A DNA stretch of 64,000 bases, from NCBI GenBank assembly GCA_905182995.1, contig CAJJDP010000001.1, positions 62,001 to 126,000 of the forward strand. The letters are read 5' to 3'. The position numbers and the translations under genes were made by a program. Source of the stretch: Paramecium octaurelia (Eukaryota; Ciliophora; Oligohymenophorea; Peniculida; Parameciidae). The notes under the pieces were generated by a model. The model saw only the letters and a program-made list of their open reading frames with translations. It was not told the origin of the DNA and ran no database searches. Below are positions 23,196 to 35,260 of this stretch, in pieces; positions within the stretch are counted from its first letter, which is position 1; each line of letters begins with the position of its first letter.

Positions 23196-25934
23196 TCAAA
23201 AATCTGGATGAATGGCAATTCGTTTCCTTTTCTTAGAAGTTCTAAAATCTATGATGAATAATGATTATACTTTTGATAACTTTCGGTTTTTCAAGAGGCA
23301 CAGATGGTTTCTCGGAATGATACTGTTGAAAGTACAACTTGGGGAATAATAGGTATTTCGATATTTATTCAAGGCTGACTTTTTCACTTTTTCGATTTTG
23401 TGTGCAATTTGAAGCAAAATTATATTCTGCTATTATTCTATCAATATTCCAACTTTTATGATAGTGTTTATAACTCTTGTACCTATCAATTTCAAATTCA
23501 CCTAAGCCCATAAAAAATTCTAATCTTTTATAAAGCAGAAAAATATCTTTTTAAGTTTTTTCATTGTATACATGAAGCTGTTTAAATTTTTAAGTTATTG
23601 CTTCGAACTGCTAAGTGAGATTTAGTTCATTTATTTCATGTTTATTTTCGAATTTTCTAACGGTTTTTGTAGTATCTTTGTTTTCGAGCCGATATTCAAG
23701 GTCTCCTCTTTGTCCTATAGGCTTTTCATCATTTATTTCAAGTATGGAACGAGGTGTACAAATATTGATGTGCTATTACTTTTCATTATTGGGAAAAAGA
23801 AGTTCAATTTCATTATTACAATCTTATTATAATTATTCAGCAGTGTCTTGAAAATACCTCAACTCATTTTTCCATTCTTAAAATTAATCTCTTGGTTTTC
23901 TCTTATGCCTTCCTCTTTATTGGGTAGAGTTGTACAAATATTTTTTAATTACTTTTTCATTGTCAGGAATATAATGTACCTGAGAACACAATTCTGTTAC
24001 ATGTGATCCTTTGCATATAACACACTCATTAATAATATTGAGACTTGCTTATGACACTATTTCTAATTCATTCTAATTTTATGCAATTAATTAAACTAGA
24101 GATGTATATGGAATAATAAGAAGATTTGTAAATGATTTGGTCCGATATTTGGTTTCATTTATCAAATCTAGAGATACTCTTTTTAGTCCAAACTATTAAA
24201 ATTAAATTAATTAGCCTACTACTGTCTATAATTTAAATGCCATGTTTTTACTTAATTTTATATTATTTCTACACATCCTTATTCAATTATGTAAATGTTT
24301 TACAAGTCATTGATTACTATTCCTGGTTAGAAATTCTGCACATAAGCGATTTCTACTAATTGATTTAGAAACCCTGGTGTAAATTTCTCTTTGAAAAATT
24401 AACTCTTATTAATTAAATTAGAACATCCTTCTCTTTGTATACTTTTTTGGAGTTCCTCTGGTAGTAATCGTATAATTTCAGCAGTCTCATTTTTCTTTTA
24501 AACATTTTCTTGTTACCAATAATAATTTAAATATTCTCTAACTCTTAAAATAGGTATAATGATTGTCTTACTTAAACTACAATCCTCGACTCATTTATCT
24601 ATTCGTCATATACTCTGTAACAGCTGTCATTTTCTATTTTATTTCTTCATTGTTTTCTTTTAATTAAATCAGGATCGACCCTATAGTATTTACAGAATAA
24701 GAGAGTTACAAAGTACAGAAAAACATATATATGACTGTAAACCACTTCTCAGATGCATCTATATATTATTAAATTTAAACATACTCTGTGGCGTTATATC
24801 ACCATATCCAACTGTAAATGTAGTTACACTTATAAAATACAGGGCTTCTAAGTAAATATTGTGCCAAGGTTAATCGATATCCAACTTCGCCATATCAAGC
24901 CAAGATGATTAGCTTGTTAAATGTTCATATGTTCCAATTATTACCCTAAATATAACTCTTCAATACCACACGCATGAAAAAATATGTTAGATTAATAAAA
25001 TTAAGCATATCAATTTCACCAATTCAATCAATGAATTTGATGATTTACTTGGTTTAATTACACATTGCAAATTTTCAATAAACTAAAGAATATTTTTTGT
25101 CTAGACAATCAATAATAACAATAGTATTTTAGTCCATCCATCATCTTCAACTACTGACATTGAAAAATTGTTTTAATGAAATTAAATGCTGAAATACAAA
25201 GAGATAATGAAGCTAAATAATTCTATTGCAGTCCACCAATTTATTTAGTATTGTATCAATTAATATCGATCTTTTACAGGAAATCCTTTATCAAATCTTA
25301 TTGTAAAAGTTTGCATTGCCAAATCAATCAAAAAAGCACTGCTGCATACATTAAGAGTATAAGCATTCAAGTCCTCTAGAGTTCCATTTTTAAATGCTAT
25401 TAAAATGGGAATCCAAATTAATAAGTAAATTCTCATTATAGTAATGATTCCGTCCCAGATCAACTTCCTAGTTGAATAAGGATCTATTATGGGTATAATT
25501 TCTATGAAATATTAAACCTTTTTCTTTAATTAGGCTATTAAGGTATTCTTAAAATCTTTTATGATGTTACGAAACCCGACAACTGCTCTATTATGCTATA
25601 ACAACGATGTTTATTATTATTATTTTTTTGGATAGCTTTTGAAAGATGAAGATTTGTCAAATATTATAAAGAATTAATTTTTTGATAATTCCTTATTAGG
25701 ATGAATGTATGATAACATTTTCCTTTTGAAATGATGGATATTGAAATGAACCATCAATTGCGAAAATGGTTTCTTTTTCACTTCAGGTTATTTAGTGTTT
25801 TCATTTTTAATATGAATATCTTCTATTCTTTAAAATTCTTCCAATTTCATAGATTAAACTGCTTAATTTTAATCATGTATTGAATGATAGAGTATGGTAT
25901 TATTACAAACAGATTAAGACTCCTCTTAAATCAT
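23196..25934 (-). CDS. Cyclic-nucleotide-gated-type K+ channel, tandem copy A
   Basis: An 871-residue protein, clearly paralogous to the next gene downstream. The pore is TTFTVGYGDITPQ (canonical filter), the C-linker VREYLNYYWQQE, followed by a weakly conserved cNMP domain, a variant knuckle C-x2-C-x3-H-x4-C (23988-24024) and a coiled coil ending KKRKRIAIHPDF. Five introns: 24947-24967 (21), 24759-24784 (26), 24544-24571 (28), 24225-24250 (26) and 23249-23270 (22 nt); the C-linker intron position is shared with copy B. The gap between its stop and the copy B start is only 60 bp. Substrate K+ is inferred from the filter. Confidence 0.88.
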
Positions 25935-26894
25935 TAATTGACATTGTGATATATGAGAGTTATCTGTTAAACTCTAATTCATAAATTAATTTACAATCAA
26001 AAATCAATAAATAATATATTCAACTATTCCCAGAGAAATGTTTACTATTTTCACATAAAAGCCTTTGACTTCACTAGAATATGGATTCATATTGTAATAT
26101 TAGAATTCATTAGAATTTAAATATTATTAATTCCTTACCAATAGTTTATAAGATCGCCCTTGTTCATTTGGCAAAATGAGGGAACAATATTTTCAAAAAT
26201 ATTACTAACTTATTTTTGAAGAATTAAATCAAAATGTTTAGTTAATGTTTTAATAAATAGCCTAGATTAAAGAACAAGGCTAAAAACTAGTAAAGTTACT
26301 ATATTAACTTTTTTAATAAATACGCTGAACACTCAATTACTAAGAATACATATATGAATTAGGTTATAAATTTGTTAGTTCATGAGCTCTGAAATTCTTA
26401 AAATAATAAAAGATCATATTTTATTTCCAAACTTTCAGATTTTCTTACATTTGCTCAATATCGGGAGAAACAGATAACTTTAAGTTCTTCTTAATCGAAT
26501 ATTTAGATATAAATAAGACCTTTAATTGTTACATTCATCTCAATCTCATTTATAAATAAATAAGCTAAAAAATTTAAATTTCATCATAATAAACTAACTT
26601 TTTTTTATGTGTTTAAACTAGGAAAGTACTCAACTTATGGATAGAAAATATAAACTATAATGTTTAAAATAAAATTTGATATTTTTAAACTCATCCAAAA
26701 TAAATATCCAAGTAGTGAAATGTATTAAGATTAATATAGGCTTCAAGTTATGTTTGTTTATAAGAAGAGATTTATAATGAGAACAAGAATTTCATTCAAA
26801 TTACTAGAGTAAATTGAAATTATAAAATGTAAATTCAAGAGGATTAACTATATATTTTTTTAATTTATTTAATTTGAAATATTTATTAATATAT
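25935..26894. other. AT-rich intergenic region
   Basis: About 960 bp upstream of channel copy A and downstream of the Q-rich gene. I found no coding frame with recognisable composition and no RNA gene. Confidence 0.45.
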
Positions 26895-28087
26895 TCAAGC
26901 ATAACTTAATTATTGTGGAACCTACTATTTTTTACAATCAGTACAAGATATGGTTTACTTTTCTACTACAGGTTTTAAGATATAAAAATCACTTTTAATC
27001 TATTCTTATTATTATTTAGGATTTAATTATTTTTACATTTCGATTTATTTATTGAGACTTTCAATAATTTCTTGGCTTACCTTCTTTTTATGACAAATTT
27101 CTTTATATTTTCTTAATTTTTCTTATTACATAATTTCTTAGTCTCTTTGACGCTATTTTTGTTAATCTATTAATTTGATAGCTTGTTATTTAGTTTATTT
27201 AAGCTTTACTTATGCATTTAAATCTAAAATGAGTTGATGTTAGATTTATTATTTCTCTATTTTCTCTTATTCTAATTAATTATGATAATCTTATAAAGTC
27301 TTTATTCTTTCATCGATTTCTTTATTTTTTAAAGCTCTTTCTTTTTATTACTTCTTTTATTATTCTTTTTCATGATTTTACCAGTGATTATTATTACACA
27401 TCATTTGATAATTTTTTCTCCTTTGCTATTCTTTTTCTTCATACGCTTGATTTCTCCAATACGGATCATCAAATTCCATAGATTAAGACATATATTCTAT
27501 TTTTTGTAATCTTTTTTGTTATTCAATTTAGCTTGACAGTTCTTAATGTAAACTGTGCTATTTTTTTTTTTTTTCAATTTTTTCTTGTTACAAAATTTCT
27601 TAATTTTATTTTATAATTAAGTTTTATTGTTATATTTCTTACTCTTTTAGTTGTCTTTCCTTTTCTTTATGTAAATCCAATAATTCTTTTGAAATATTTA
27701 GATTTTATTGTTCCATTTGCTTCCTGAGCGACAATTAGCCAACCTCAAAATTAATCTTCTATTATTCTCTTAATTGGTTTTATTCCATTTATTTCATCAG
27801 CAACCTCTATATTATTATTGTAATATTACTTTCTCCAATTCAGACTCTTATTTCTTATTCTATTATTATTTATTCAATAGCCTTTTGTTATAGCAAGGAC
27901 TACATAGCAAAGTTTTTCCAATCGATATATTTGGTTAATCGATTGACTTTTTACCACTAGAAAAAGCCACTTGATACTGCTCTTTCGAAGGTGTATGACT
28001 ATGAAATGACCTCGAACTAACATCTCTATTTGGATTGAGTTATTTGATGTTTTCATATTTTTCCCTCATTTGTTTTACATTTTACAT
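26895..28087 (-). CDS. Glutamine-rich coiled-coil protein
   Basis: A 389-residue protein, almost entirely Gln/Glu/Lys-rich helix (long runs of heptad-like LxxQxE), which explains why TAA/TAG are so dense. A single intron at 27807-27829 (23 nt) is needed to skip a TGA. An isolated CxxC (SCTDCKKQ) lies near the C-terminus, and CSPC occurs near residue 70. The start could instead be the Met at 28069. No family is assignable; such proteins are often cytoskeletal in ciliates, but that is inference. Confidence 0.7.
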
Positions 28088-28222
28088 AATTAAAAATAAA
28101 ATTTAAATTACATCAACATTTCTAAAATTTGCAAATTTGAAAATGTAGGAATCGTTGTTTATAAAATATTTTATTAAACTAAAATTAACTTGGAATGATT
28201 GAAAAATGTGCTAATCAAAGAA

Positions 28223-28941
28223 TCAACATTCTTAATCCAAAACATCATTTTTCCAGATGCCCATTATAGTTTTTGATTGTTCATATAAGGTTCCAGGCCC
28301 ATTTTTCTACCCATTTTTGTAATATCCATAGAATTTTGATTAATTTCCCTCCTCTATTGCTTAGCCTTCTAGAATGCCATTCACAAATTCACCCTTGTAA
28401 GTATAGCCATCCTTAACTAAAATTCCAAGCCCATGGTATTTGTCATTATCCCATTGTCCCAAATATATTAGATTCTTGTTTTTGTCATACATAGCTCCCA
28501 TGCCATGTCTTTTTGTAATATTGATTTATCCATAATAAATTGTATCATCAGCATATTCAATTTGATAAATACTATCTGATTATTTTGCAGGACTTTCTTA
28601 TCCAATCGTTGTTCTTTAAAAGGAAAGATAACTAAACTTTCTCTCTGTTGGAGATGCAGATTTGAATATTGTTTATGGAGGAGTTGGTTTGTACACATCC
28701 ACTGACAAATCTAACTATTATCTTTCATTTTACATCTTTTCATTTATGATTAGGGACTGGATTGAACAATAAAGGATTAACATAGCTTACTATTAGGCAA
28801 AGTGACTTGAGGTGAAGAAGGATATCCTTAAAAATTTTAGATCGTCATTATCGAAGCAACGGTCAATTTAGGACAATATTTTAGAAATCTGATTACTGGG
28901 CGTGGACTTCTTTTTCTCACAATATATCTCTAATTCATCAT
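28223..28941 (-). CDS. MORN-repeat protein
   Basis: A 231-residue protein. The N-terminal half is basic and Ser/Pro-rich. From about residue 120 there are at least four MORN units: IYYGQINITKRHGMGAMY, LIYLGQWDNDKYHGLGIL, YTYKGEFVNGILEGQA and FYGYYKNGQKNGPGTL. MORN repeats bind membranes or act as structural rods at the cell cortex and in basal bodies. One intron at 28711-28733 (23 nt) joins the two halves. Two adjacent ATGs begin the ORF (28941 and 28938). Confidence 0.85.
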
Positions 28942-29453
28942 AAAGAAATAAATTTTATTAGTTAGCAGTATATATAAATAGCATATCAAATATACTCATA
29001 ACAAAAGGTCAACTAAATATGAAGTCAATCAAGTTGCAATTTATAGACAATATCCTTTCTGGTTTCAGTCTTACTTTTGGATTTTATTGAGGACAAAGTA
29101 CATTTAGGAGTGTTTTATCAAATTCATAAATTTCTATATTATTACTCTTTGCTGAGTGAATTAATCCATCTTTGATAAGAATAGAAAGGTGTTGATTAAG
29201 AAGAAACAGCTTTATTTATTCTGAGTCATTTATTCAAAAAGCATACCTTCATCAAAATAACATACTTTCAAATTAACGAATAATACCCTGAATATAATGA
29301 TAATTGGATTTCAATGAATAAAATGACTTTGTAACTTAAAATTAGGATTAATAATATGTTAAAATTATATCTTAATTATATTATATATTCCCTTAAATTT
29401 ACTCGAATTTGAATAATTCACTTTAATAAATATTATAAAAAATTCTAAAAATA
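28942..29453. other. AT-rich intergenic region
   Basis: About 510 bp between two same-strand genes; I see nothing beyond AT-rich sequence. Confidence 0.45.
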
Positions 29454-30772
29454 TCACATTATTGATTAAAGGTATTGTTATAAGTATTTATGTTTTGATG
29501 TTCTTCTAATGAGATCGTTGATTTTGGCAGTTCGAATTAATTTCAAGATTGTTCTATCATCGGTTAGTTTACAATAATCTGGGTATTGGCAATCTGTTGG
29601 AACTTTGATTGACAAGAATAACTCATATATAGAGATTGAATACATACTTATACACTTACTATATTAAGATGCTTGATTGCATAGTGTAACGGTGTTAATC
29701 CTGATAGGTCTTTGGAGAGTGGATTCGAATTGTATGTTATAAGCAATTTGATCATGTTCAAGTTATTCTTTTAGGTAGCAATGTGAAGGCCAGTCATTTG
29801 CTTCTCATCAAAGTCAAAGGCGTAAAGATTATTCTATTGGAGCAGCGTTTCTACTTTTTCAAGTAATCCTTTCTTCACGTAATATAAAAACGAATAGGAT
29901 CCCTATTGTTGAAATGGTTTGTATTGGGTCATTTTGTTATCTATCAAATCTTGGAGCGAGACTTACTGTTCTTTTGATCTTCCTAAGAGAAAGTGGACAA
30001 TGTTTCTTAATTTCCTCTACCTCACACTTCTTAAGTATCGATGATCAAAATCCATGAGTTCTTCTTCATCGCCCTCCTTCAACATCTTTTTGAGAGCATA
30101 AGAGTAAATTTCTTTTTTGACATCAATATCATTTTTCACTTTAATCACTATAAATATCATACATTGCTTATAAATGTCTTTTTTGGAGTTAAGGTACCCT
30201 TTCATGGTAGGAGAGGATGGCTTGCTTAGAGAGGTATTAAAAAGCAACTGTTGTTTGGGACTCATGTCATTATTAATACTAATATTATCATTTTCATCCT
30301 ATGATATTTTGTTGCGAGTACCTTTCTGATTAAATCTTTCACTTCCTTACATCTGCAAAATTTGGATTTAATAGTTTTCACTTATTGGGGTTCAGGCGAT
30401 TTGGGTTTAACGTTATTGGAAGATAGTCCCTTCATAAATTAATTAAAGTCTAAAAATGGTTTGACATTTGTGATTGATGGTTATCCATTTAAGAAGTTAT
30501 TTCTTGCTAGAATGGATTTTGTTGATCTGCTGGGTCCGAATGCAGAAAATTACTGTGCCCTCACTAACGATAATGAAGTTCTTACGTAATGGTTGTGGAG
30601 GAGGGCCAACTCTAAATTTGTTTTAGGACTAAAAAAGTAAATCTTTAGGTGGAGAGCCTTTTGAAATGAATTTCGCAGTATTATTCCTATTTTCTTTGAG
30701 TTTTCTAAGAGCTTTATTCCCGGTGTATGTTCGCGTTACATTTCGGCCCTCAAAGGTTTGAGTTGATTGCAT
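29454..30772 (-). CDS. Ankyrin-repeat protein
   Basis: A 415-residue protein. The N-terminal 250 residues are basic and Ser/Pro/Lys-rich without a clear domain. The C-terminal part holds ankyrin units: FLYYVKKGLLEKVETLLQ, MTGLHIATQKNNLNMIKLLI and GLTPLHYAIKHLNIVSVQLF. Ankyrin repeats are protein-binding scaffolds. Introns: 30564-30585 (22), 30299-30321 (23) and 29622-29647 (26 nt, GAG acceptor; a longer donor choice is possible). The ATG is 35 bp from the stop of the preceding gene. Confidence 0.82.
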
Positions 30773-30807
30773 GTATATTAATATCGATTTTATTATTATT
30801 TTATATA

Positions 30808-31877
30808 TCACATACAATATTATTCCTGCTTTTATAGAAATATGAGATATTTTTCTGACTACTTTTCATTGAAAAGCGAGAAAAACCCAATTTTTGTTTA
30901 TAATAACCTCAACAATTCCTAATTCTTTGGAAATTCCATTAATTACTTTAGAAACCCTTATCCAAAATGTAACTTTATCAAAATTTAACAATCTTTCTTG
31001 TACTTCTCTATGGATTCAGGGGCCAGTGACTATTACAACAAAGCCCAGATTTCAGCATTGCCATCAGAATACAGTAAATGATTGATCAATTGTTGAATTG
31101 CCTTATCAACCTGATCCAATTTCAAATAGCTTGAAACCAATAGAAATTAGAACCGGGAATCGTAGAGATCGACTTATTGCAAATTGTTCAAATCTTATAC
31201 TTCCAATTCTTTATCCATTTTTATCATCAAAGCCAACCATTCCTTCTTTAGAGTATAGCTTTCATTTATATAACAATCTTTCATCTATTTTAAAATCTAT
31301 AGTTTATCTTCGTCCTCTTTGTAATTGATTAGTTTTAGTAACACAATTCCGTTCTTTATTTTAGTTAAATCAATTTCACTCTCTTAAATAATTGATAATA
31401 ATATCTCATATTCCAACATATTAATATAATTATGGTCGTAAGAATATTTTTCAATTTCAATCTAAAGTTTGTCATCATCAAGATGTGCTAATGATCTCAA
31501 CCATAAATTAAACTTGTATTTTTGAGGTGTTTCATTATTATAAAATTGCTAATACAATCCAGGGTTCTAAAAAATGATATTATTGTAATAGATTAGTATA
31601 TTTTTTAGTTCATTATTTCCTTGATAATTTGCATAAAAAAATTACCCTGTTAATTCTTTCAAAAGTAGTAAAATCACTCCACATAAATTTTCATACCTTT
31701 GTAATATTATCAATTGTACTTGCGAAGCATCACTAATTTTTGCAATAAAAATGCTAAAACTCTATTTTGTTTTGTTCTACTTGAAGTAAAAGGAGTATTA
31801 GGATGAAAAATAAAGAAATTTGCCTCTGGCTCTATTTAACCCATATGTTGTAATGCATGTTATTTATAATAATTCAT
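30808..31877 (-). CDS. Helical-repeat protein, unknown
   Basis: A 348-residue protein, nearly all alpha-helical. The second half has TPR-like pairs (FQFLLVSSYLKLDQVDKAIQ, LLYSDGNAEIWALLQQS), suggesting a solenoid scaffold. One intron at 31697-31719 (23 nt, AAG acceptor) removes a TGA and keeps frame. I cannot name the family; an auxiliary subunit of a large complex is one possibility. Confidence 0.7.
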
Positions 31878-32021
31878 TCTAAAGCAAAATAATTTTAATC
31901 AATATTTAATTCCATTGCATCCCAAGATGTTCACACAATTAGATATAGAACGTCAAGAATTTTATGTTAAAAATGATAGTATAATCTCTAATAAATTTAT
32001 TGATAACAAAATGCAAACTAA

Positions 32022-32436
32022 TCATTGAGCTGGATTGTTGGCCTTCAAGAAATCTTAGGCTTCAGTTATCGCCTCCAATGCCTTTGTCTTTTCTTCACTT
32101 GTATCAATCAAAGGATCATTAAGCTTGCCATCCTAATTATATTCGTAAGTATGTTACTAGCCAAACTTAGAGGTCATTCACAGATTCAACAAGTCTTCCA
32201 ATAATATTGGGATACATCTGTACTGTTTCTTGTAGAACTTCCTCCTAAAATTATAAAAATAAAATTTGAACTTGTTTTTTGATGTCTGCTTCATCGACAT
32301 TTTAGTTCTTAAGCTTCTGAATTCTTTCATTTTATTTCAATTCTTCCTTTTGATAACCGAAAAACTCTTTTTGAATTCTCTTGAGGGCTGCTGTTTTGAT
32401 CTTAAGTTATTTTAAATCTTTGTTGTTCTCTGCCAT
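32022..32436 (-). CDS. TBCA: Tubulin-specific chaperone A (tubulin cofactor A)
   Basis: A 120-residue protein, the family's usual size, forming a three-helix bundle that holds beta-tubulin during folding. Diagnostic stretches are LKQLKIKTAALKRIQKEFFG, DEADIKKQEEVLQE and MYPNIIGRLVESVNDLQ. Introns: 32245-32271 (27 nt, 3n with no TGA; removing it restores the family spacing between KKQ and EEVLQE) and 32133-32157 (25 nt). Without the first excision the protein would carry nine foreign residues in a conserved helix. Confidence 0.9.
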
Positions 32437-32642
32437 TATATTTTTATATTGTAAAATTTAAAGATAAATTCAACTTTAGAACTTTATGAAATTTGATAAT
32501 TTTGAACCAAAGCATTCCTCAAAATTCTATCATTTTGACCAGTTTAATTGCCATGAATTTTAAAAGGCATATATTTTTTACAACCCTTAGGATCAAGTTT
32601 TGATCTAACATAATTCAGTTTATAAAAAACGATAATTATATT

Positions 32643-33358
32643 ATGATAATTTTAGTTATTGGATGCTTATTGGTAGCGAATGCATTGCCAGGTGACTCTT
32701 GTTAGACCACAGCAAAGGGAATATTTGCTAAAAGGCAAGCCGAATTTGAAGAATAACTCAATAGATTGAGAAATGAAGTAGCATAAGGAAGAAGAAAGAA
32801 TCATGTTGGTGAAATGGATTATGCAGCAAACATGAATGTTGTTGAATGGCAATAAGGGATTGCAAATGCTGCATAGTCATGTTCAGAAAGATGTCCAGAT
32901 TCTCTCGAAACCTGCAGACAAGTAGATTAACAAAAAGTATTAAAATTAGTTAACAACTCGTTATGGAGCTCTACATAAATTCAGAACTGTTCATTCAGTA
33001 AGCCAAGAATGGGAACCACGAGAGATTTATCAAAAGTGGATGGATGATAACAAGGGTGAATAATTAGTGATTGCGAGAATGAAATATTTCGGGTGCGGAC
33101 GTGCTTTGAAAAAGAATATCGATAAATTTATAGAATACGTTGTTTGTTTCTTTGATGAGGTACTGAATATCATAGATTACAAAGGCTCCTCGCAAGGGAA
33201 TTGTTCCTTATGTCTCTGCCACTCAGAAAACAATAGGGTCAGCATGTGAAAAAGGAAGATCAAGCACTTATTCAGGATTATGCAAAACAACAATATATCA
33301 ATAAAAAATATTTGATGGAATAAGGTTTAGTAAATATACTCTGGTTGAAAGCAAGTGA
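32643..33358 (+). CDS. Secreted CAP/SCP-domain protein
   Basis: A 221-residue protein with a signal peptide (MIILVIGCLLVANALPGDSC) and a CAP superfamily core: LNRLRNEVAQGR, then AANMNVVEWQQGIANAAQSC, and later YFGCGRAL, the CRISP-family surroundings of the central cleft. Cysteines are frequent (about ten), consistent with secretion. Introns: 32960-32984 (25 nt) and 33160-33184 (25 nt, AAG acceptor) restore a frame that ends in a Cys-containing tail. CAP proteins are extracellular with varied roles; the role here is unknown. Confidence 0.8.
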
Positions 33359-33721
33359 TATCTTATATATATAAAATAATATTGAATATAAGAAATATAA
33401 GAGAATTTCATAATAATGATAATAACCAATCCAGTCAAAATTATACGAATAGTTTTTTCACTCAATTTCCTTTAACTATAAATTTCACCTATAAATTATT
33501 GTAGACAGACAAGAGAGACTGAATAAATAAGTTACACAATAGGTTTTGATCATCCAATTTAATCTGCTAATCTCTAATCTAAAATTTGTTCATCTTCTTA
33601 GAGGATTTATACTTGGCAGATATTTTGAATGCATGGAGATAGCCATAATTAATTTGGATTTCAGCCTAAGGTACTGAAATGTAAAATATTGATTAATATA
33701 TTATAAACACTTTGATATAAT
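33359..33721. other. Convergent spacer with a doubtful 70-codon ORF
   Basis: AT-rich. The plus-strand ORF 33416-33628 has a hydrophobic start, but nothing identifies it as a gene. Confidence 0.4.
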
Positions 33722-34895
33722 TCATTTTTTGAGTTTCTCTTTTTTGTTTTTGGTTGGATCTGGGTGCATGTTTTACCATTTATATCCTTCAACTGCATTA
33801 ATGAAATTAGAAAGCATTAATTTAGGAATATTATTAGTGGTAGTCTATTAGAATTTGAATCTAATTAGTTGATAAATAACAAATTACTTTGTTGTGGCTT
33901 CTTAATTAAGTGGCTTAATCTTAGGTAATTGTTCAGGCTCATCCGAAATTAGATTTGTTGGTTCTAATAGTTTCTCGACGTACGATATTTTGTTATTTTT
34001 TTCTTTTTGCTTATTTGAATTGAAAAATTTAATTGGAGCAGAACCTATTTGGGTTGGCATTGTCTATTGAACTTGGATTATTTATTAGGGTTATTCCCTG
34101 ATGACTTCTGAGTAAGCTTATTCCTCATCGTCTAATTGCTTTAGATTTCGCTCCTCTAGGACATGTTTATTTGATGTGTCATTTTTCAATTCTTTTTCAC
34201 ATTTTTCTGCATATAGTCTCAAATCTTCAGTTACAGGCGCAATCAATTTAGTTGTATACTTATTTTCATCATATGTAGGTTCGATACCAAATTTCTTAAT
34301 TGCTTCAAATTGATCAAAGTTTTTCACTGCTTGATCTTCTAAATTTGAAGCATCCACATTCTGTTCCCATCTCACAAAAGTCTTTGTTTTTTTCTCAGAT
34401 TTGGATTTCTCAACAACCTGAGATTGTGACGTTTGATTTTGCACTTTCAAATAAGTTAAATCCTTGAATTGCACTAGCTTATTATCATTAGATTCATTAG
34501 TTGCCAAATTGCGAGTATAGTTGAATACCAGCTTTTGTTCATTTGGTTATATGAGTTTTATTTATCCTTCATATTGAGTCCCATTGATATCTTAATATTG
34601 GACGCACTCTTAGGATTTGAGAACTAAAAAAAAATGAGCCAAGTTGGCTTACATTTATTCAGAAATAATCATATAATTTATATATAATTATAAATCAAAG
34701 TCTTAATTTTGTTTCTAGTTATGCATATCAATCAAAGTATATCCACTAATTTGATTTTCATATTTAGCCTGTAATAAATTCTCTAAACTTTTTGACATTG
34801 GTGATACGATAGATTTTGTATAAAATGCCTTCCTATGTATTATTCTATAAATGTTAGATATCAAATTCCCTCAATGTTTTAGGAAGTTAGACCAT
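33722..34895 (-). CDS. Ataxin-2/Pbp1-like RNA-binding protein (LSm + LsmAD)
   Basis: About 372 residues. The LsmAD region is clear: FEAIKKFGIEPTYDENKYTT followed by LRLYAEKCEKEL and NKHVLEERN. It is preceded by an LSm-like beta segment (DINGTQYEGQIKLIQPNE). The C-terminus is Gln/Lys-rich and lacks an obvious PAM2 motif. Ataxin-2 proteins regulate mRNA stability and stress granules. A 27 nt stopless 3n intron is likely at 33861-33887. The N-terminus is unsure: start 34895 with a 28 nt intron (34769-34796), or the ATG at 34798; the stretch near 34650-34720 is unusually AT-rich for an exon. Confidence 0.72.
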
Positions 34896-35260
34896 AATAG
34901 TATTGCATTGCCTACTTTTATGAGTAAAAACCAAAGAACATTATAACATGAGAAATTAAGAAAAATGTAAAATTCAATTAGTTTATATAAAATAAGATTG
35001 AATATTTTCTATTTTATGTATCCAATACTGTCCTATTTTAATAATTAATTTGAATATTTATTAAATTTTCAATTTATTTTGTACTTAGTATCTTTGTTAA
35101 ATTCTTTGAGGTAAATATAAAGTAGAAGCATCTTGCAATCCTATAGAAACAACACTTAGATGTGAGCAGACCAATATGAATATCCATTTGCCCTTTTGAC
35201 TGAATTCTGAACAATAGCACCTAATTCATTTATTAAATTATATTAATATATTAAGCAATT
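34896..35260. promoter_or_regulatory. Divergent intergenic region
   Basis: 365 bp between the divergent ataxin-2-like and TmcB-like genes; it must carry both promoters. No motif was identified. Confidence 0.4.

Noticed and set aside
33416..33628. Plus-strand ORF with hydrophobic start (70 codons)
   Set aside because: It could be a tiny secreted protein, but there is no cleavage-site or family support.
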